Shown here: positions 32,861 through 40,788 of the stretch, piece by piece
Numbering within the stretch: the first letter of the stretch is position 1
Layout: the number at the start of each line of letters is the position of its first letter
NCBI RefSeq assembly: GCF_002270055.1
Contig: NZ_NIBG01000004.1
Span: 178,782 to 242,781 of the forward strand
Source: Anaeromicrobium sediminis
GTDB lineage: Bacteria > Bacillota > Clostridia > Peptostreptococcales > Thermotaleaceae
DNA length: 64,000 nucleotides
Direction: 5' to 3'
Position numbers and translations under genes: made by a program
Notes under the pieces: model-generated
Databases searched by the model: none
Told to the model about the DNA's origin: nothing
What the model saw: only the letters and a program-made list of their open reading frames with translations

Positions 32861-33697
32861 CTAACTAGTTGTAAATTGTAACCCCGTAACTTCTTTAGAA
32901 AATGTTAATACTTCCTTGAAGGCTTCTTCACCATAAACAACTTCTTTTTTTGGCTGTTTTTCATTTTTCTTATTATAAAACTTCCCAGAAACATCTTTAC
33001 TTTGTGTTTCCATTATGTGCTCTTTTATGAGTCTTCCAGCTTCTTCTGGCTCAATCATACCCATTATTTTTGAAAGAAATCTTACAATAATATTTTGGTT
33101 TTTAACTGTATTGGTATTGACTATTCCTGGCTCAACAAACTCGTATGGAACATCAGTCAGACCATTTTTATTTGCATGATAAGTTAATAGATTATTTGCC
33201 ATAAATCCCATAGCTGTAGATTTTAAAGGTTTATAGTTTGGCGTTCTTAAATTAGTATATTGAATTTCTGAAATCATTGTTGCGCCACCTATATGAACAA
33301 CTCTTGGATTATTACTTTTCTTCAATAATTCATCCAGTTTAACACTAAACATGTATCTAGATAGGTAACCGATTATAAATGCTAAATCTATTCCATCCTT
33401 ACCTGTCTTAACTTTTTTAAACATTGCATTTGCATTTAAAACTAACAAATCTAAATGCTCATGATTTCTAATATACTCATCTAAGAAATTGTTATTGTTT
33501 TCCAAAGTAGAAAGATCTACAATATACAATTCATGTTCACCCTTGGGATGAATTTTATTTAAAGACTTTATAACTTCCTTACCTTTATCTTTATTGGTTC
33601 CTAATACATGTATACTATATCCTTCTTCAGCTAAAGAAAGGGCAAGGGCTCTACCAATACCATCTGTTGATCCTGTAATCAAAGCAATTTTTTTCAT
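32861..33697 (-). CDS. Short-chain dehydrogenase/reductase
   Basis: 278 residues starting MKKIALITGSTDGIGRALAL, the Rossmann dinucleotide loop (GSTDGIG). VDLS and LDLLVLNANA follow, and a catalytic-type Y-x3-K in NYKPLKST. It resembles light-dependent protochlorophyllide reductase-like/retinol dehydrogenase-like SDRs of unknown substrate. A longer reading from 33733 has no ribosome site, while AAGGAG precedes the ATG at 33697. The divergence-free arrangement behind the TetR gene (105-base gap) suggests co-regulation within the cassette between sites D and C. Confidence 0.85.
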   Translation of the reverse strand: MKKIALITGSTDGIGRALALSLAEEGYSIHVLGTNKDKGKEVIKSLNKIHPKGEHELYIVDLSTLENNNNFLDEYIRNHEHLDLLVLNANAMFKKVKTGKDGIDLAFIIGYLSRYMFSVKLDELLKKSNNPRVVHIGGATMISEIQYTNLRTPNYKPLKSTAMGFMANNLLTYHANKNGLTDVPYEFVEPGIVNTNTVKNQNIIVRFLSKIMGMIEPEEAGRLIKEHIMETQSKDVSGKFYNKKNEKQPKKEVVYGEEAFKEVLTFSKEVTGLQFTTS

Positions 33698-33801
33698 AAT
33701 TATAATCTCCTTATAATAGTTAGCTATCTTCATTCTTTATAAGGGAATTGTATATTATAAGATTATCTCACTCAATATACAGTGTTCTAAATGTGTATAT
33801 A

Positions 33802-34290
33802 TTAAGTATTCAATTGTTTTATAAACGAATTGAATTCATATATTAATGCCGTTCTAGACATAATACCCAATTCATATTGGGTAAAGAGAGATATAAGTAA
33901 ATTTAGAATCAATCTCTCTTCTATAGGTTTATTATTGATTGTATTATAAAGCTTCTTTAAACCATACTTAGATGCGACCATTTTTAAATAATAAGCCTCG
34001 AACTCTAAAAAAGTCTCCATATCAAACTGACTATCCCTGATACCACTGACAATATTATTATCATTAAAAACTCTACTACATTCTGAGGATTGATTATTAT
34101 AAATATAGTTATATATATCATCTAAGGAGTCAAAGTAAGAATAAAATGTAATCCGTGGTATACCTGCTAGTTCACATATTCTAACTACTGTGGCTTTTTC
34201 AAATCCTTTTGAATTAAATTCTTCCTTTGCACTCTCTATTATTCTGTTTTTCTTTTCATCTGTTAATCTCAAAAAAACGTCACTAGGCAT
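33802..34290 (-). CDS. TetR/AcrR-family transcriptional regulator
   Basis: About 162 residues. The helix-turn-helix reads RLTDEKKNRIIESAKEEFNS, then ATVVRICELAGIPRITFYSY; the C-terminal domain is short. The ATG at 34290 follows GAGGTAAAAGAT; a start at 34320 is possible but has no ribosome site. It lies upstream of the SDR gene in the same direction and is its likely regulator. Confidence 0.85.
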   Translation of the reverse strand: MPSDVFLRLTDEKKNRIIESAKEEFNSKGFEKATVVRICELAGIPRITFYSYFDSLDDIYNYIYNNQSSECSRVFNDNNIVSGIRDSQFDMETFLEFEAYYLKMVASKYGLKKLYNTINNKPIEERLILNLLISLFTQYELGIMSRTALIYEFNSFIKQLNT

Positions 34291-34422
34291 ATCTTTTACC
34301 TCACTTAATGTAAAGTTCATTTTGGTTGGTTTAAATATATTTTATCATTGAAGCCATCCAATATGATAAAACTTATTTAGACTATATTTGGATGGCAAAG
34401 ATGAGCACTCAGAAGCCTCGTC

Positions 34423-34478
34423 AAAACCGCCTTTACTTATGATGCGTTGCAGCGTTTCTCTATAACTGCGGTTTTTTC
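34423..34478. repeat. att-like cassette boundary, site C
   Basis: Core 34433-34455 differs from the rlmH core at 5 of 23 positions. The arms are the clearest complement in the set: AAAACCGC on the left and GCGGTTTTTT on the right, so the site could also terminate transcription in both directions. Confidence 0.65.
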
Positions 34479-34505
34479 TTATACTAGATATACATGTGTT
34501 GTAGG

Positions 34506-35396
34506 TTAAAAATTTGATAATGATTCTAAACAATATTTCATAAACTCTTTTAATAATGGTGATAGCCACTTATTTTTATGGGAAGCCAATTGAGTTAAGA
34601 ATTTAATTTCCTTATCTTCACTTCCTATTATTTTTACTTTTTTATCTTTAATTAAATCGTTTACACACATTACAGGTAATAAGCTAATTCCAAGTTCACT
34701 TGCTACACATTGTTTTATGGCTTCAATAGTTGAAAATTCTAATTTACTTCTTGGAGTTATACTTTTGTTATATAAATAGTTTTCAAAAAAACGCCTTAGG
34801 GCACATTCTTTTTCTGTGAAAATAATACATTCCTTATTTATTTCATCTTTATTATCTACACTTATTTTGTCCACATTATTTCCTAAACCACTTATAAAAA
34901 CAAGGAGTTCTTCATTAACTTTATTTACTACTAAATCCTTATTATCTATGGCTGGTTCCAGGGTTATTGTTAAATCAACTTGTCCACTATATAGCTTTTC
35001 TCTAAGTTTTGAACAATTATCACTTATTAGTGTAATATTAGCATTTGGATAGTTTTCTCTAAATCTAGATAACACAGGCTGTAATCTATATACTATTATT
35101 GATTCAGAGGCTCCTATGGAAATATGTCCATTTAAATTTTCTTTATCTGCTGAAATATTTTTGATTTTTTCATGCGTATCCAATAGTTCAACCACATACC
35201 CATATAATTCTTTTCCTACACTAGTTACACTAATCTTTTTTCCTAATCGGTCAAATAAAGGTATTCCTATTTCTCTTTCAAGTAATTGTATGTGCTCAGT
35301 AACAGTAGACTGTCCATAATTTAGTTCTTTAGCTGTTTTAGAAAAGCTTTTAAGCTCAACTACTTTTTTAAAAGTTTTTAATTGACGAATTTCCAT
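34506..35396 (-). CDS. LysR-family transcriptional regulator
   Basis: About 296 residues. The N-terminal LysR winged helix (residues 1-60) reads MEIRQLKTFKKVVELKSFSK and YGQSTVTEHIQLLEREIGIP, followed by a periplasmic-binding-like co-inducer domain (about 90-290). It is divergent from the DJ-1/PfpI gene at 35544 with a 140-base shared promoter region, the usual arrangement for a LysR regulator and its target. The second ATG (35396) is nine bases from GGGG; the first is too close. Confidence 0.88.
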   Translation of the reverse strand: MEIRQLKTFKKVVELKSFSKTAKELNYGQSTVTEHIQLLEREIGIPLFDRLGKKISVTSVGKELYGYVVELLDTHEKIKNISADKENLNGHISIGASESIIVYRLQPVLSRFRENYPNANITLISDNCSKLREKLYSGQVDLTITLEPAIDNKDLVVNKVNEELLVFISGLGNNVDKISVDNKDEINKECIIFTEKECALRRFFENYLYNKSITPRSKLEFSTIEAIKQCVASELGISLLPVMCVNDLIKDKKVKIIGSEDKEIKFLTQLASHKNKWLSPLLKEFMKYCLESLSNF

Positions 35397-35543
35397 TTCC
35401 ATATTCCCCTTTCACGATCTATTATCGTTAATTCAGAATATATATATCATTTATTTCGATTTTACCGAACCATCTAGTGCTGCTATAATTTTATTACGAA
35501 GTATAGAACTTGTAAACACTTTACATTTGAAAGGGGAATTATT

Positions 35544-36134
35544 ATGAAGAAAGTTTGTCTATTACTTGCTAATGGATTCGAAGCTGTTGAAGCAAGTGTT
35601 TTTACTGATGTGATAGGTTGGAATAATTTTGAAGGAGATGGTACTACAGAATTAATTACTGTTGGAACAAGGGATGTGCTTAAATGTACATGGAACTTTA
35701 CTGTTACTCCTGAGCTTCATATAAAGGACTTAAATGTAGATGATTTCCATGCTTTAGCAATTCCTGGTGGTTTTGAAGAAGCTGGTTTCTATGTAGATGC
35801 ATATAGTGAAGATTTTTTGCGTGTTATCAGGGAGTTTGACAGACAAGGAAAGATTATTGCTTCCATTTGTGTTGGATCACTTCCTATTGGTAAAAGTGGT
35901 GTTTTAAATGGACGAAAGGGAACGACCTATAGTCTTAATGATGGAAAAAGACAAAATGAGTTAGCTCAATTTGGTGTAAATGTTGTATCTGATAAGCCAA
36001 TAGTTATTGATAAAAATATCATAACTTCATACAATCCTGCCACAGCCTTTGATGTAGCCTTCACTCTTTTAGAATCACTTACATCCAAAGAAAATACAGA
36101 TAATGTAAAAAGGTTAATGGGCTTTATAAAATAG
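35544..36134 (+). CDS. DJ-1/PfpI-family protein
   Basis: 196 residues of the DJ-1/ThiJ/PfpI fold: MKKVCLLLANGFEAVEASVF with the Glu of the active site (about residue 13-16), LAIPGGFEEAGF, and the nucleophile elbow IASICVGSLPIGKSG with Cys near residue 112. Members include deglycase-like, glyoxalase III-like and chaperone proteins; function here is unproven. Expression is probably controlled by the divergent LysR regulator. Start after AAAGGGG. Confidence 0.88.
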   Translation: MKKVCLLLANGFEAVEASVFTDVIGWNNFEGDGTTELITVGTRDVLKCTWNFTVTPELHIKDLNVDDFHALAIPGGFEEAGFYVDAYSEDFLRVIREFDRQGKIIASICVGSLPIGKSGVLNGRKGTTYSLNDGKRQNELAQFGVNVVSDKPIVIDKNIITSYNPATAFDVAFTLLESLTSKENTDNVKRLMGFIK

Positions 36135-36263
36135 ATAATAATACTTACATCAAAAATATCAATCCCTGTTCAGGATAGTTCTTTATTTAAATACAGTTAT
36201 GATAAATATTGATTTTTTTATAAATGAACTTCCTGAACATATTGATATAACTTTATTTTATAG

Positions 36264-36320
36264 AAAACCGCTGTTACTTATGGTATGGTTCACCGTAACG
36301 GGTGAAAGTGCGTTTTTTTT
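36264..36320. repeat. att-like cassette boundary, site B
   Basis: Core 36274-36296 differs from the rlmH core at 3 of 23 positions, with inner stem TATGG-TTCA-CCGTA. The left arm AAAACCGC and the right arm GCGTTTTTTTT can pair. It lies 15 bases past the DJ-1-type gene at 36336 and may act as its terminator. Confidence 0.72.
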
Positions 36321-36335
36321 CACTTTAAGTGTATA

Positions 36336-37037
36336 TTATACAGTCTTCATCAATACCTCTAAGGTCTTCTGAGCCGTTTCAGTTGCAGAATTTGGGTTTT
36401 GACCTGTAATAAGTTTTCCATCAACAACTGTGTGTTTGCCAAGAGGTAAACAGGACTTACTATAGACCATGCCTCTTTCTTTCAAAGTCTTCTCAAGATT
36501 ATATGGAACATATTTTTTCACACCAGCAATACCTTCATCGAAGTATGTGAAGCATGTGCCTTTTTTTCCTTTAAGCAAGTATTCTCCATTGCTCAATTTA
36601 ACATTTTGCAAGGCTGCAACACCATGACAAACTGCGGATACGATTTTTCCAGCTTCGAACATTTCTTTAGTTAATGTGTGTAGATCATCATCATTTGCAA
36701 AATCCCACATGGCACCATGCCCGCCAGCAAAGTAAAGAACATCGTAGTCTTCCCAGTTTATATCTGATAGCGATTTAGTATTTTCTAAAAGAGACATGAA
36801 TTTTGAATCTTCATATCGCTTCTTTGTCTTTGCATCTAATCCAAATCGACTTAAGCTTCTTGAATCTATCGGAATTTTTCCTCCTTTCGGACTGATAATA
36901 TCCATATCGATTCCTCTCTCATCAAATACATCATAGAAATGAGTTAGTTCAGATAACCAAAGTCCAGTAGGATCTACATTGGGTTTCTCAAAATCTGAAT
37001 GATTTGTCACTAGAATAAGTACTCTGCTTTTTTTCAT
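36336..37037 (-). CDS. Class I glutamine amidotransferase-like (DJ-1/Hsp31-type) protein
   Basis: 233 residues of the larger DJ-1 subfamily: SRVLILVTNHSDFEKPNVDP, the GLWLSELTHFYDVF cap segment, PKGGKIPIDSRS, YFAGGHGAMWDF and the nucleophile elbow VSAVCHGVAAL (Cys-His). Members near Hsp31/YhbO act on methylglyoxal or as chaperones; the exact role is unproven. It follows the aldo-keto reductase gene by 61 bases on the same strand and probably shares its TetR-controlled promoter. Confidence 0.85.
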   Translation of the reverse strand: MKKSRVLILVTNHSDFEKPNVDPTGLWLSELTHFYDVFDERGIDMDIISPKGGKIPIDSRSLSRFGLDAKTKKRYEDSKFMSLLENTKSLSDINWEDYDVLYFAGGHGAMWDFANDDDLHTLTKEMFEAGKIVSAVCHGVAALQNVKLSNGEYLLKGKKGTCFTYFDEGIAGVKKYVPYNLEKTLKERGMVYSKSCLPLGKHTVVDGKLITGQNPNSATETAQKTLEVLMKTV

Positions 37038-37098
37038 TTCAATATCTCCTTTTAATTGTTTAATTTAAAGTATTTTGAATTTATCCTGAAGAAACGAC

Positions 37099-38316
37099 TT
37101 ACGCTTCTTGCCTTTTTCTGCTTCTGCCACCCATAAAAAACATGATGACTTTCATTGCCCTTCTTAAGAACCAGTTATCCAACTCCTTATGGGCAACTTT
37201 TAGTTCTTTTCTTATTTCAATTTCCTGAGGACAATGCTTTTCACATTTCCCACAGTCGGTACATAGGTCTGCACCGGATTTCTTAATCCCCATCATCCCG
37301 ACTACTTTACCAATGTATTGAAATTGCGATTGTCTATCTCCAAAGAAATACTTGTTGTTATAATCCGTAAATGTCCCTGGAATATCTACATTAAAAGGGC
37401 AAGGCATGCAGTAATTGCAGCCGGTACAAGGGACTTTCATCAGTTCTCTATAAATTTCTTTGACATCATCTACAATCCCAATTTCCTCTTTGGACATACT
37501 GTTTGGCTCAGTCAATCTGGCTACTTCAATGTTTTCAGCAATATGTTCATCGACGTTCATCCCACTCAGTACTACACCGACTTCTGGATGATTCCAGATC
37601 CAGCGTAGCGCCCAAAAGGCTGGTGATCTTTTTTCACTATATTCATTAAACTTCTCTTTGACCTTCGCTGGAGCCTTTGCAGCTAGATTACCACCTCGTA
37701 ACGGTTCCATGATCACAACGCCAATGCCGAGTTCACTGGCCCTTTTTAATCCTGCAAGACCTGCTTGATTGTATTCATCTAAATAATTGAACTGAATCTG
37801 GCAGAATTCCCAGTCGTAATCTTCTAGAATCTTAATGAATTCTTCAGGTCTACCATGGAAAGAGAAGCCAATATGCCTTATCTCACCCTTCGCCTTCTTC
37901 TCTTCGATAAATTCAAGTATTCCAAGCTTCTTTAATTTCTCCCAAGTTTGCATACTGTCTAGCATATGCATCAGATAATAATCGATATAGTTTGTATCGA
38001 GTCTCTCGAGTTGTGTTTCAAAATACTTCTTGATCTGTTCTGATCTATTGACCAGGAAAGCTGGCAGCTTATCGGCAATGTAGACCTGGTCCCTTATATT
38101 GTGCTTTTTTATGAACTTCCCCAGCATCACTTCACTTCTGCCGCCATGATAAGGATAGGCGGTGTCGTAGTAATTTACACCATTCTTAAAGGCGTATAGC
38201 ATCTGTTTGTCAGCTTTATCCTCATGGATTCTACCGTTTTTCGTTGGGAAACGCATGCAGCCATAACCTAGAACAGATAAATCCTCTCCATTTTTCACTA
38301 ACCTTCTATATTGCAT
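37099..38316 (-). CDS. Aldo/keto reductase with C-terminal ferredoxin-like domain
   Basis: 405 residues. The AKR barrel (1-290) opens VLGYGCMRFPTKNGR and has the tetrad segments NGVNYYDTAYPYHGG, DKLPAF and DYYLMHML. The C-terminal part (about 300-370) has two cysteine clusters, CTGCNYCMPC and CTDCGKCEKHCP, for two probable [4Fe-4S] clusters. Such Fe-S AKRs are common in anaerobes and may take electrons from ferredoxin. Tandem TGACAC-N-GTGTCA operators upstream and the divergent TetR gene point to repression by that TetR. Confidence 0.88.
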   Translation of the reverse strand: MQYRRLVKNGEDLSVLGYGCMRFPTKNGRIHEDKADKQMLYAFKNGVNYYDTAYPYHGGRSEVMLGKFIKKHNIRDQVYIADKLPAFLVNRSEQIKKYFETQLERLDTNYIDYYLMHMLDSMQTWEKLKKLGILEFIEEKKAKGEIRHIGFSFHGRPEEFIKILEDYDWEFCQIQFNYLDEYNQAGLAGLKRASELGIGVVIMEPLRGGNLAAKAPAKVKEKFNEYSEKRSPAFWALRWIWNHPEVGVVLSGMNVDEHIAENIEVARLTEPNSMSKEEIGIVDDVKEIYRELMKVPCTGCNYCMPCPFNVDIPGTFTDYNNKYFFGDRQSQFQYIGKVVGMMGIKKSGADLCTDCGKCEKHCPQEIEIRKELKVAHKELDNWFLRRAMKVIMFFMGGRSRKRQEA

Positions 38317-38404
38317 CTCATACTCCCCCTTTATTTAATAGATTATTCAGTATTGAACTTATAACATCGTAACCTTGCTGAATAATATCAATTACAATTT
38401 TAAC

Positions 38405-38453
38405 TGACACTGTGTCTGTAAAATGATTATACATTTTTCCTGACACCGTGTCA
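38405..38453. promoter_or_regulatory. Tandem TetR operators
   Basis: TGACACCGTGTCA (38441-38453, perfect dyad) and TGACACTGTGTCT (38405-38417, one mismatch), centres 36 bp apart, in the divergent promoter region between the aldo/keto reductase and TetR genes. Confidence 0.82.
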
Positions 38454-38509
38454 ACTATTAATTGAAACTAATATGAACTTGTGCTAACATTATCTTCAGG
38501 GGTGATTAA

Positions 38510-39145
38510 ATGGAATTTAAGCGAGCAAGAACAAATGCACAAATCGAAGAACGACGAAAAGAGATTCTCATTGCCTGTGCTGAGATATTTGATAAAGGGG
38601 ATATTGATGATGTTCACTTTAAAGCGATTGGAGAAAAGACGTCTTTCGCAAGGTCAACAATTTATAAATACTACACTACAAAAGAGGAGATACTACTCGA
38701 TCTGCTTTTGATAGATGTAATGGCTTGGATAGAAGATGTAATCGAATTTACAGAGAAATACGAAGTATTGACGAAGGAAGAGTTCTGTCGTCAATTTACT
38801 AAATCCTATGTCAAGAACGAGCGCTTGTTGAGACTTATGTCAATATTGTATTCCGTTCTTGAGAAGAACTGCAGTTTAGAAAAGTTGACTGAATTCAAGA
38901 GAAATCTAATGGGCTTTATGGCTCCTTTATATCAAAGCATTCAAAAGTTCTTTCCGACTTCTAGCGATGAAGCAATACAGACTTTTATATCCACTACATC
39001 AAGCTATATTCTCGGTCTTTATCCTTCGACACATATCTCAGAGAAGCAAAAAGAAGCAATAAAACAATCAGGCTTCGAATACGAGATCATGGATTTTGAG
39101 GAGATGTGCTATAAAGGATTTTTGCTATTATCTTCTGTACTGTAA
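38510..39145 (+). CDS. TetR/AcrR-family transcriptional regulator
   Basis: 211 residues: MEFKRARTNAQIEERRKEIL, then DDVHFKAIGEKTSFARSTIY KYYTTKEEI as helix-turn-helix, and a C-terminal helical domain like TetR_C. It starts at ATG after GGGGTGATT. Divergent from the aldo/keto reductase gene with tandem dyads between. It is the cassette gene closest to rlmH. Confidence 0.88.
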   Translation: MEFKRARTNAQIEERRKEILIACAEIFDKGDIDDVHFKAIGEKTSFARSTIYKYYTTKEEILLDLLLIDVMAWIEDVIEFTEKYEVLTKEEFCRQFTKSYVKNERLLRLMSILYSVLEKNCSLEKLTEFKRNLMGFMAPLYQSIQKFFPTSSDEAIQTFISTTSSYILGLYPSTHISEKQKEAIKQSGFEYEIMDFEEMCYKGFLLLSSVL

Positions 39146-39513
39146 TATAGTCTATAATTATTTACATTTAAGTGCGCTGAACAAGTTGCTGAGATAATTG
39201 CAAAGCTTTCTGGACTATAGTCTTAAAAGTAAAATACTAACGCTAAAAAGCCAACTCTACTGAGTCGGCTTCCTTTTGTTATAGATTATTTTACTCGTTC
39301 TAGTTGTACGACTATCTGCACATTTAATGTATTTGCAGACATTGACTTCCTATTCTATCTCGATAGTTTTATATCCGATTCATCCCAAGTAATCAAAAAT
39401 ATACTATACGCTAAACTTGTGTAGATTTCTATGTTCCAAACAGCTAACCAGAATCCCACGACAATTATTGTGCATGAGTGAAATATCTCGAACTCTTAAT
39501 CAAAATACTTCAG
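39146..39513. other. Intergenic region with terminator and possible remnant
   Basis: AGCCAACTC (39249-39257) and GAGTCGGCT (39262-39270) form a terminator-like hairpin followed by TCCTTTTG. Before it, a short open stretch (about 39172-39222, CAEQVAEIIAKLSGL then stop) looks like the C-terminal tail of a lost gene, but is too short to assign. The rest shows nothing. Confidence 0.4.
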
Positions 39514-39536
39514 TTATTTATGATACGGTTCACCGT
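39514..39536. repeat. rlmH 3'-end attachment core (att site A)
   Basis: The last seven codons and stop of rlmH. On the plus strand it starts TTATTTATGATACGG and ends TTCACCGT, with an inner stem ACGG-TTCA-CCGT. It is the reference for the seven clear internal copies. The homologous rlmH end in staphylococci is the SCC attachment site. Confidence 0.7.
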
Positions 39537-39993
39537 TATTAATTCTATATCCCCTATAAACTTGCTCAAGTAACATAACCCTAAATAATTGATGAGGGAA
39601 AGTCATCTTTGAGAAACATAATTTATAATTGGCTCTCTTTAAAACTTCCTTAGCTATGCCTAAAGAACCTCCAATAATAAAAGTCACATCACTCTTACCT
39701 TGAACACTTAAGTCTTTTAACTTTTTAGCAAACTGTTCTGAAGTTAAATGATCTCCTTTTAAATCAAGGGCTATCACATAGGATCTGTCCTTAATCTTTT
39801 TTAAGATAAGCTCCCCCTCTTTTTCTTTAATAAGTTCTTCTTCCTTTTCCGAAGCATTATCTGGTGTCTTTTCATCGGGAACTTCGATTATATTTAATTT
39901 GCAATATCTACTTAATCTCTTTGAATATTCATCTATTGCTGCCTTTAAAAACTTTTCTTTTATCTTTCCAACTGAAATCACTGTTATGTTCAT
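39514..39993 (-). CDS. rlmH: 23S rRNA (pseudouridine1915-N3)-methyltransferase RlmH
   Basis: A SPOUT-class methyltransferase of 159 residues that methylates pseudouridine 1915 in helix 69 of 23S rRNA. It opens MNITVISVGKIKEKFLKAAI. The SAM-binding trefoil knot shows FIIGGSLGIAKEVL, MTFPHQLFRVMLLEQVYRGY and the nearly invariant C-terminus RINNGEPYHK. Length and ends are normal, so the gene is intact despite the array attached to its 3' end. As in other Firmicutes it closes the wal/htrA cluster. Confidence 0.96.
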   Translation of the reverse strand: MNITVISVGKIKEKFLKAAIDEYSKRLSRYCKLNIIEVPDEKTPDNASEKEEELIKEKEGELILKKIKDRSYVIALDLKGDHLTSEQFAKKLKDLSVQGKSDVTFIIGGSLGIAKEVLKRANYKLCFSKMTFPHQLFRVMLLEQVYRGYRINNGEPYHK

Positions 39994-40110
39994 CTATATT
40001 TCTCCTTTGCTAGTTCATACTATTATTCTCTTTTAAGATAATCTAAATTAAAAGTAATTTTTCTATAGTATTTTATCATATTATCTTAAATAATTAGTGT
40101 CTCATAAAAA

Positions 40111-40141
40111 AATACTCTTGTTTAAATTCTAAACAAGAGTA
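40111..40141 (-). terminator. Terminator after the hemerythrin gene
   Basis: AATACTCTTGTTTA pairs with TAAACAAGAGTA around AATTC, with a T-run on the minus strand, about 30 bases past the stop codon. Confidence 0.8.
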
Positions 40142-40169
40142 CTTTTATTTTAATATATCCTAAATTAAC

Positions 40170-40580
40170 TTATTTTAATAAGGGAAATAAATTTAAATCT
40201 TCTTTTTTTATTCTATTTTCTAAGATATTTAAGATTTTTCTAGTGTCTTCCCTAAAACTAATGATATTATCATTAATTTTATTTTTAGTATTATACTTCA
40301 TCTTGAAATCAGTGAAAGTGCTATACACGTCTTTCATTTCATCATTATATACTTCAGCAGTCTTTCTTATTTTGTCATTATCATCTTGTAGAAGTCTTGG
40401 ATATAAATGTTTATCTTCACTACTTAAATGAACCTTTAATTTTCCTGCTAAAGTATTTATTAATTTAGCAATTTCAAAACTATTATCTTCTAAATTCTTA
40501 TTACTTATTATATTTTTTAACGTATTAATATTATTTTTTATTTCTACATGTTGTCTAACAAGATTATCTATATTACTCAT
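40170..40580 (-). CDS. Hemerythrin HHE cation-binding domain protein
   Basis: 136 residues, nearly all helix, with the HHE pattern: LVRQHVEIKNNI in helix 1, LKVHLSSEDKHLYP in helix 2-3 (His and Glu ligands), a later helix, and IKKEDLNLFPLL at the end. It probably binds a di-iron centre and senses or stores oxygen or nitric oxide, or handles iron. Some expected histidines of helix 4 are replaced by Glu/Asp, so metal occupancy is uncertain. Monocistronic between rlmH and yyzF. Confidence 0.78.
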   Translation of the reverse strand: MSNIDNLVRQHVEIKNNINTLKNIISNKNLEDNSFEIAKLINTLAGKLKVHLSSEDKHLYPRLLQDDNDKIRKTAEVYNDEMKDVYSTFTDFKMKYNTKNKINDNIISFREDTRKILNILENRIKKEDLNLFPLLK

Positions 40581-40753
40581 TTTAATTGCACCCTTTCATG
40601 GCTTTATCCTTTACATGTTAAATAATACCATCACGAAAGGTTTTTATCCGTAACTGTTGTTACTAATTCAATCCTTTATAATTATTTTTTCCCATATTGT
40701 TAAATAGTTTTAGAGTTTAAGATTATGAACCCTTAACTAATTATACACATTAA

Positions 40754-40782
40754 AATGGGTAACAGACATACTGTTACCCATT
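40754..40782 (-). terminator. Terminator after yyzF
   Basis: AATGGGTAACAG and CTGTTACCCATT, a 12-bp perfect stem with a 5-base loop, directly after the YyzF stop; it ends the htrA-yyzF unit. Confidence 0.8.
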
Positions 40783-40788
40783 AGAAAT

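Larger units (their letters stand above)
21276..39536. mobile_element. rlmH-anchored cassette array (SCC-like)
   Basis: A tandem series of eight small gene units lies between copies of a 23-bp sequence identical in role and orientation to the last seven codons and stop of rlmH (39514-39536). Right to left the units are: TetR/aldo-keto reductase/DJ-1; LysR/DJ-1; TetR/SDR; MarR/old yellow enzyme/DUF1330/PLA2-like; MerR/two flavoproteins; membrane MutS-like; WYL regulator/GyrI-like; TetR/PPOX. Copies start at 36274, 34433, 32624, 28905, 26661, 24668, 22848, plus a decayed one near 21250. The staphylococcal SCC element inserts at the same rlmH position through Ccr serine recombinases. No recombinase gene is in the window. 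The left limit is uncertain. Confidence 0.6.

Noticed and set aside
34345-34569. 74-codon frame across site C
   Set aside because: It spans an att-like repeat and overlaps the LysR gene end; no ribosome site, composition like a shadow frame.
22837-36320. Classical integron attC sites
   Set aside because: The sites lack clear RYYYAAC and GTTRRRY boxes, their core matches the rlmH coding end instead, and no intI or attI is visible. A folded-site mechanism is still noted as a possibility.
39172-39222. Short C-terminal-like tail CAEQVAEIIAKLSGL
   Set aside because: Too short to assign to a family; mentioned only as a possible remnant.
21276-39536. CRISPR array reading of the 23-bp repeats
   Set aside because: Repeat spacing is 1.7-3.7 kb and irregular, with full genes between; no cas genes.
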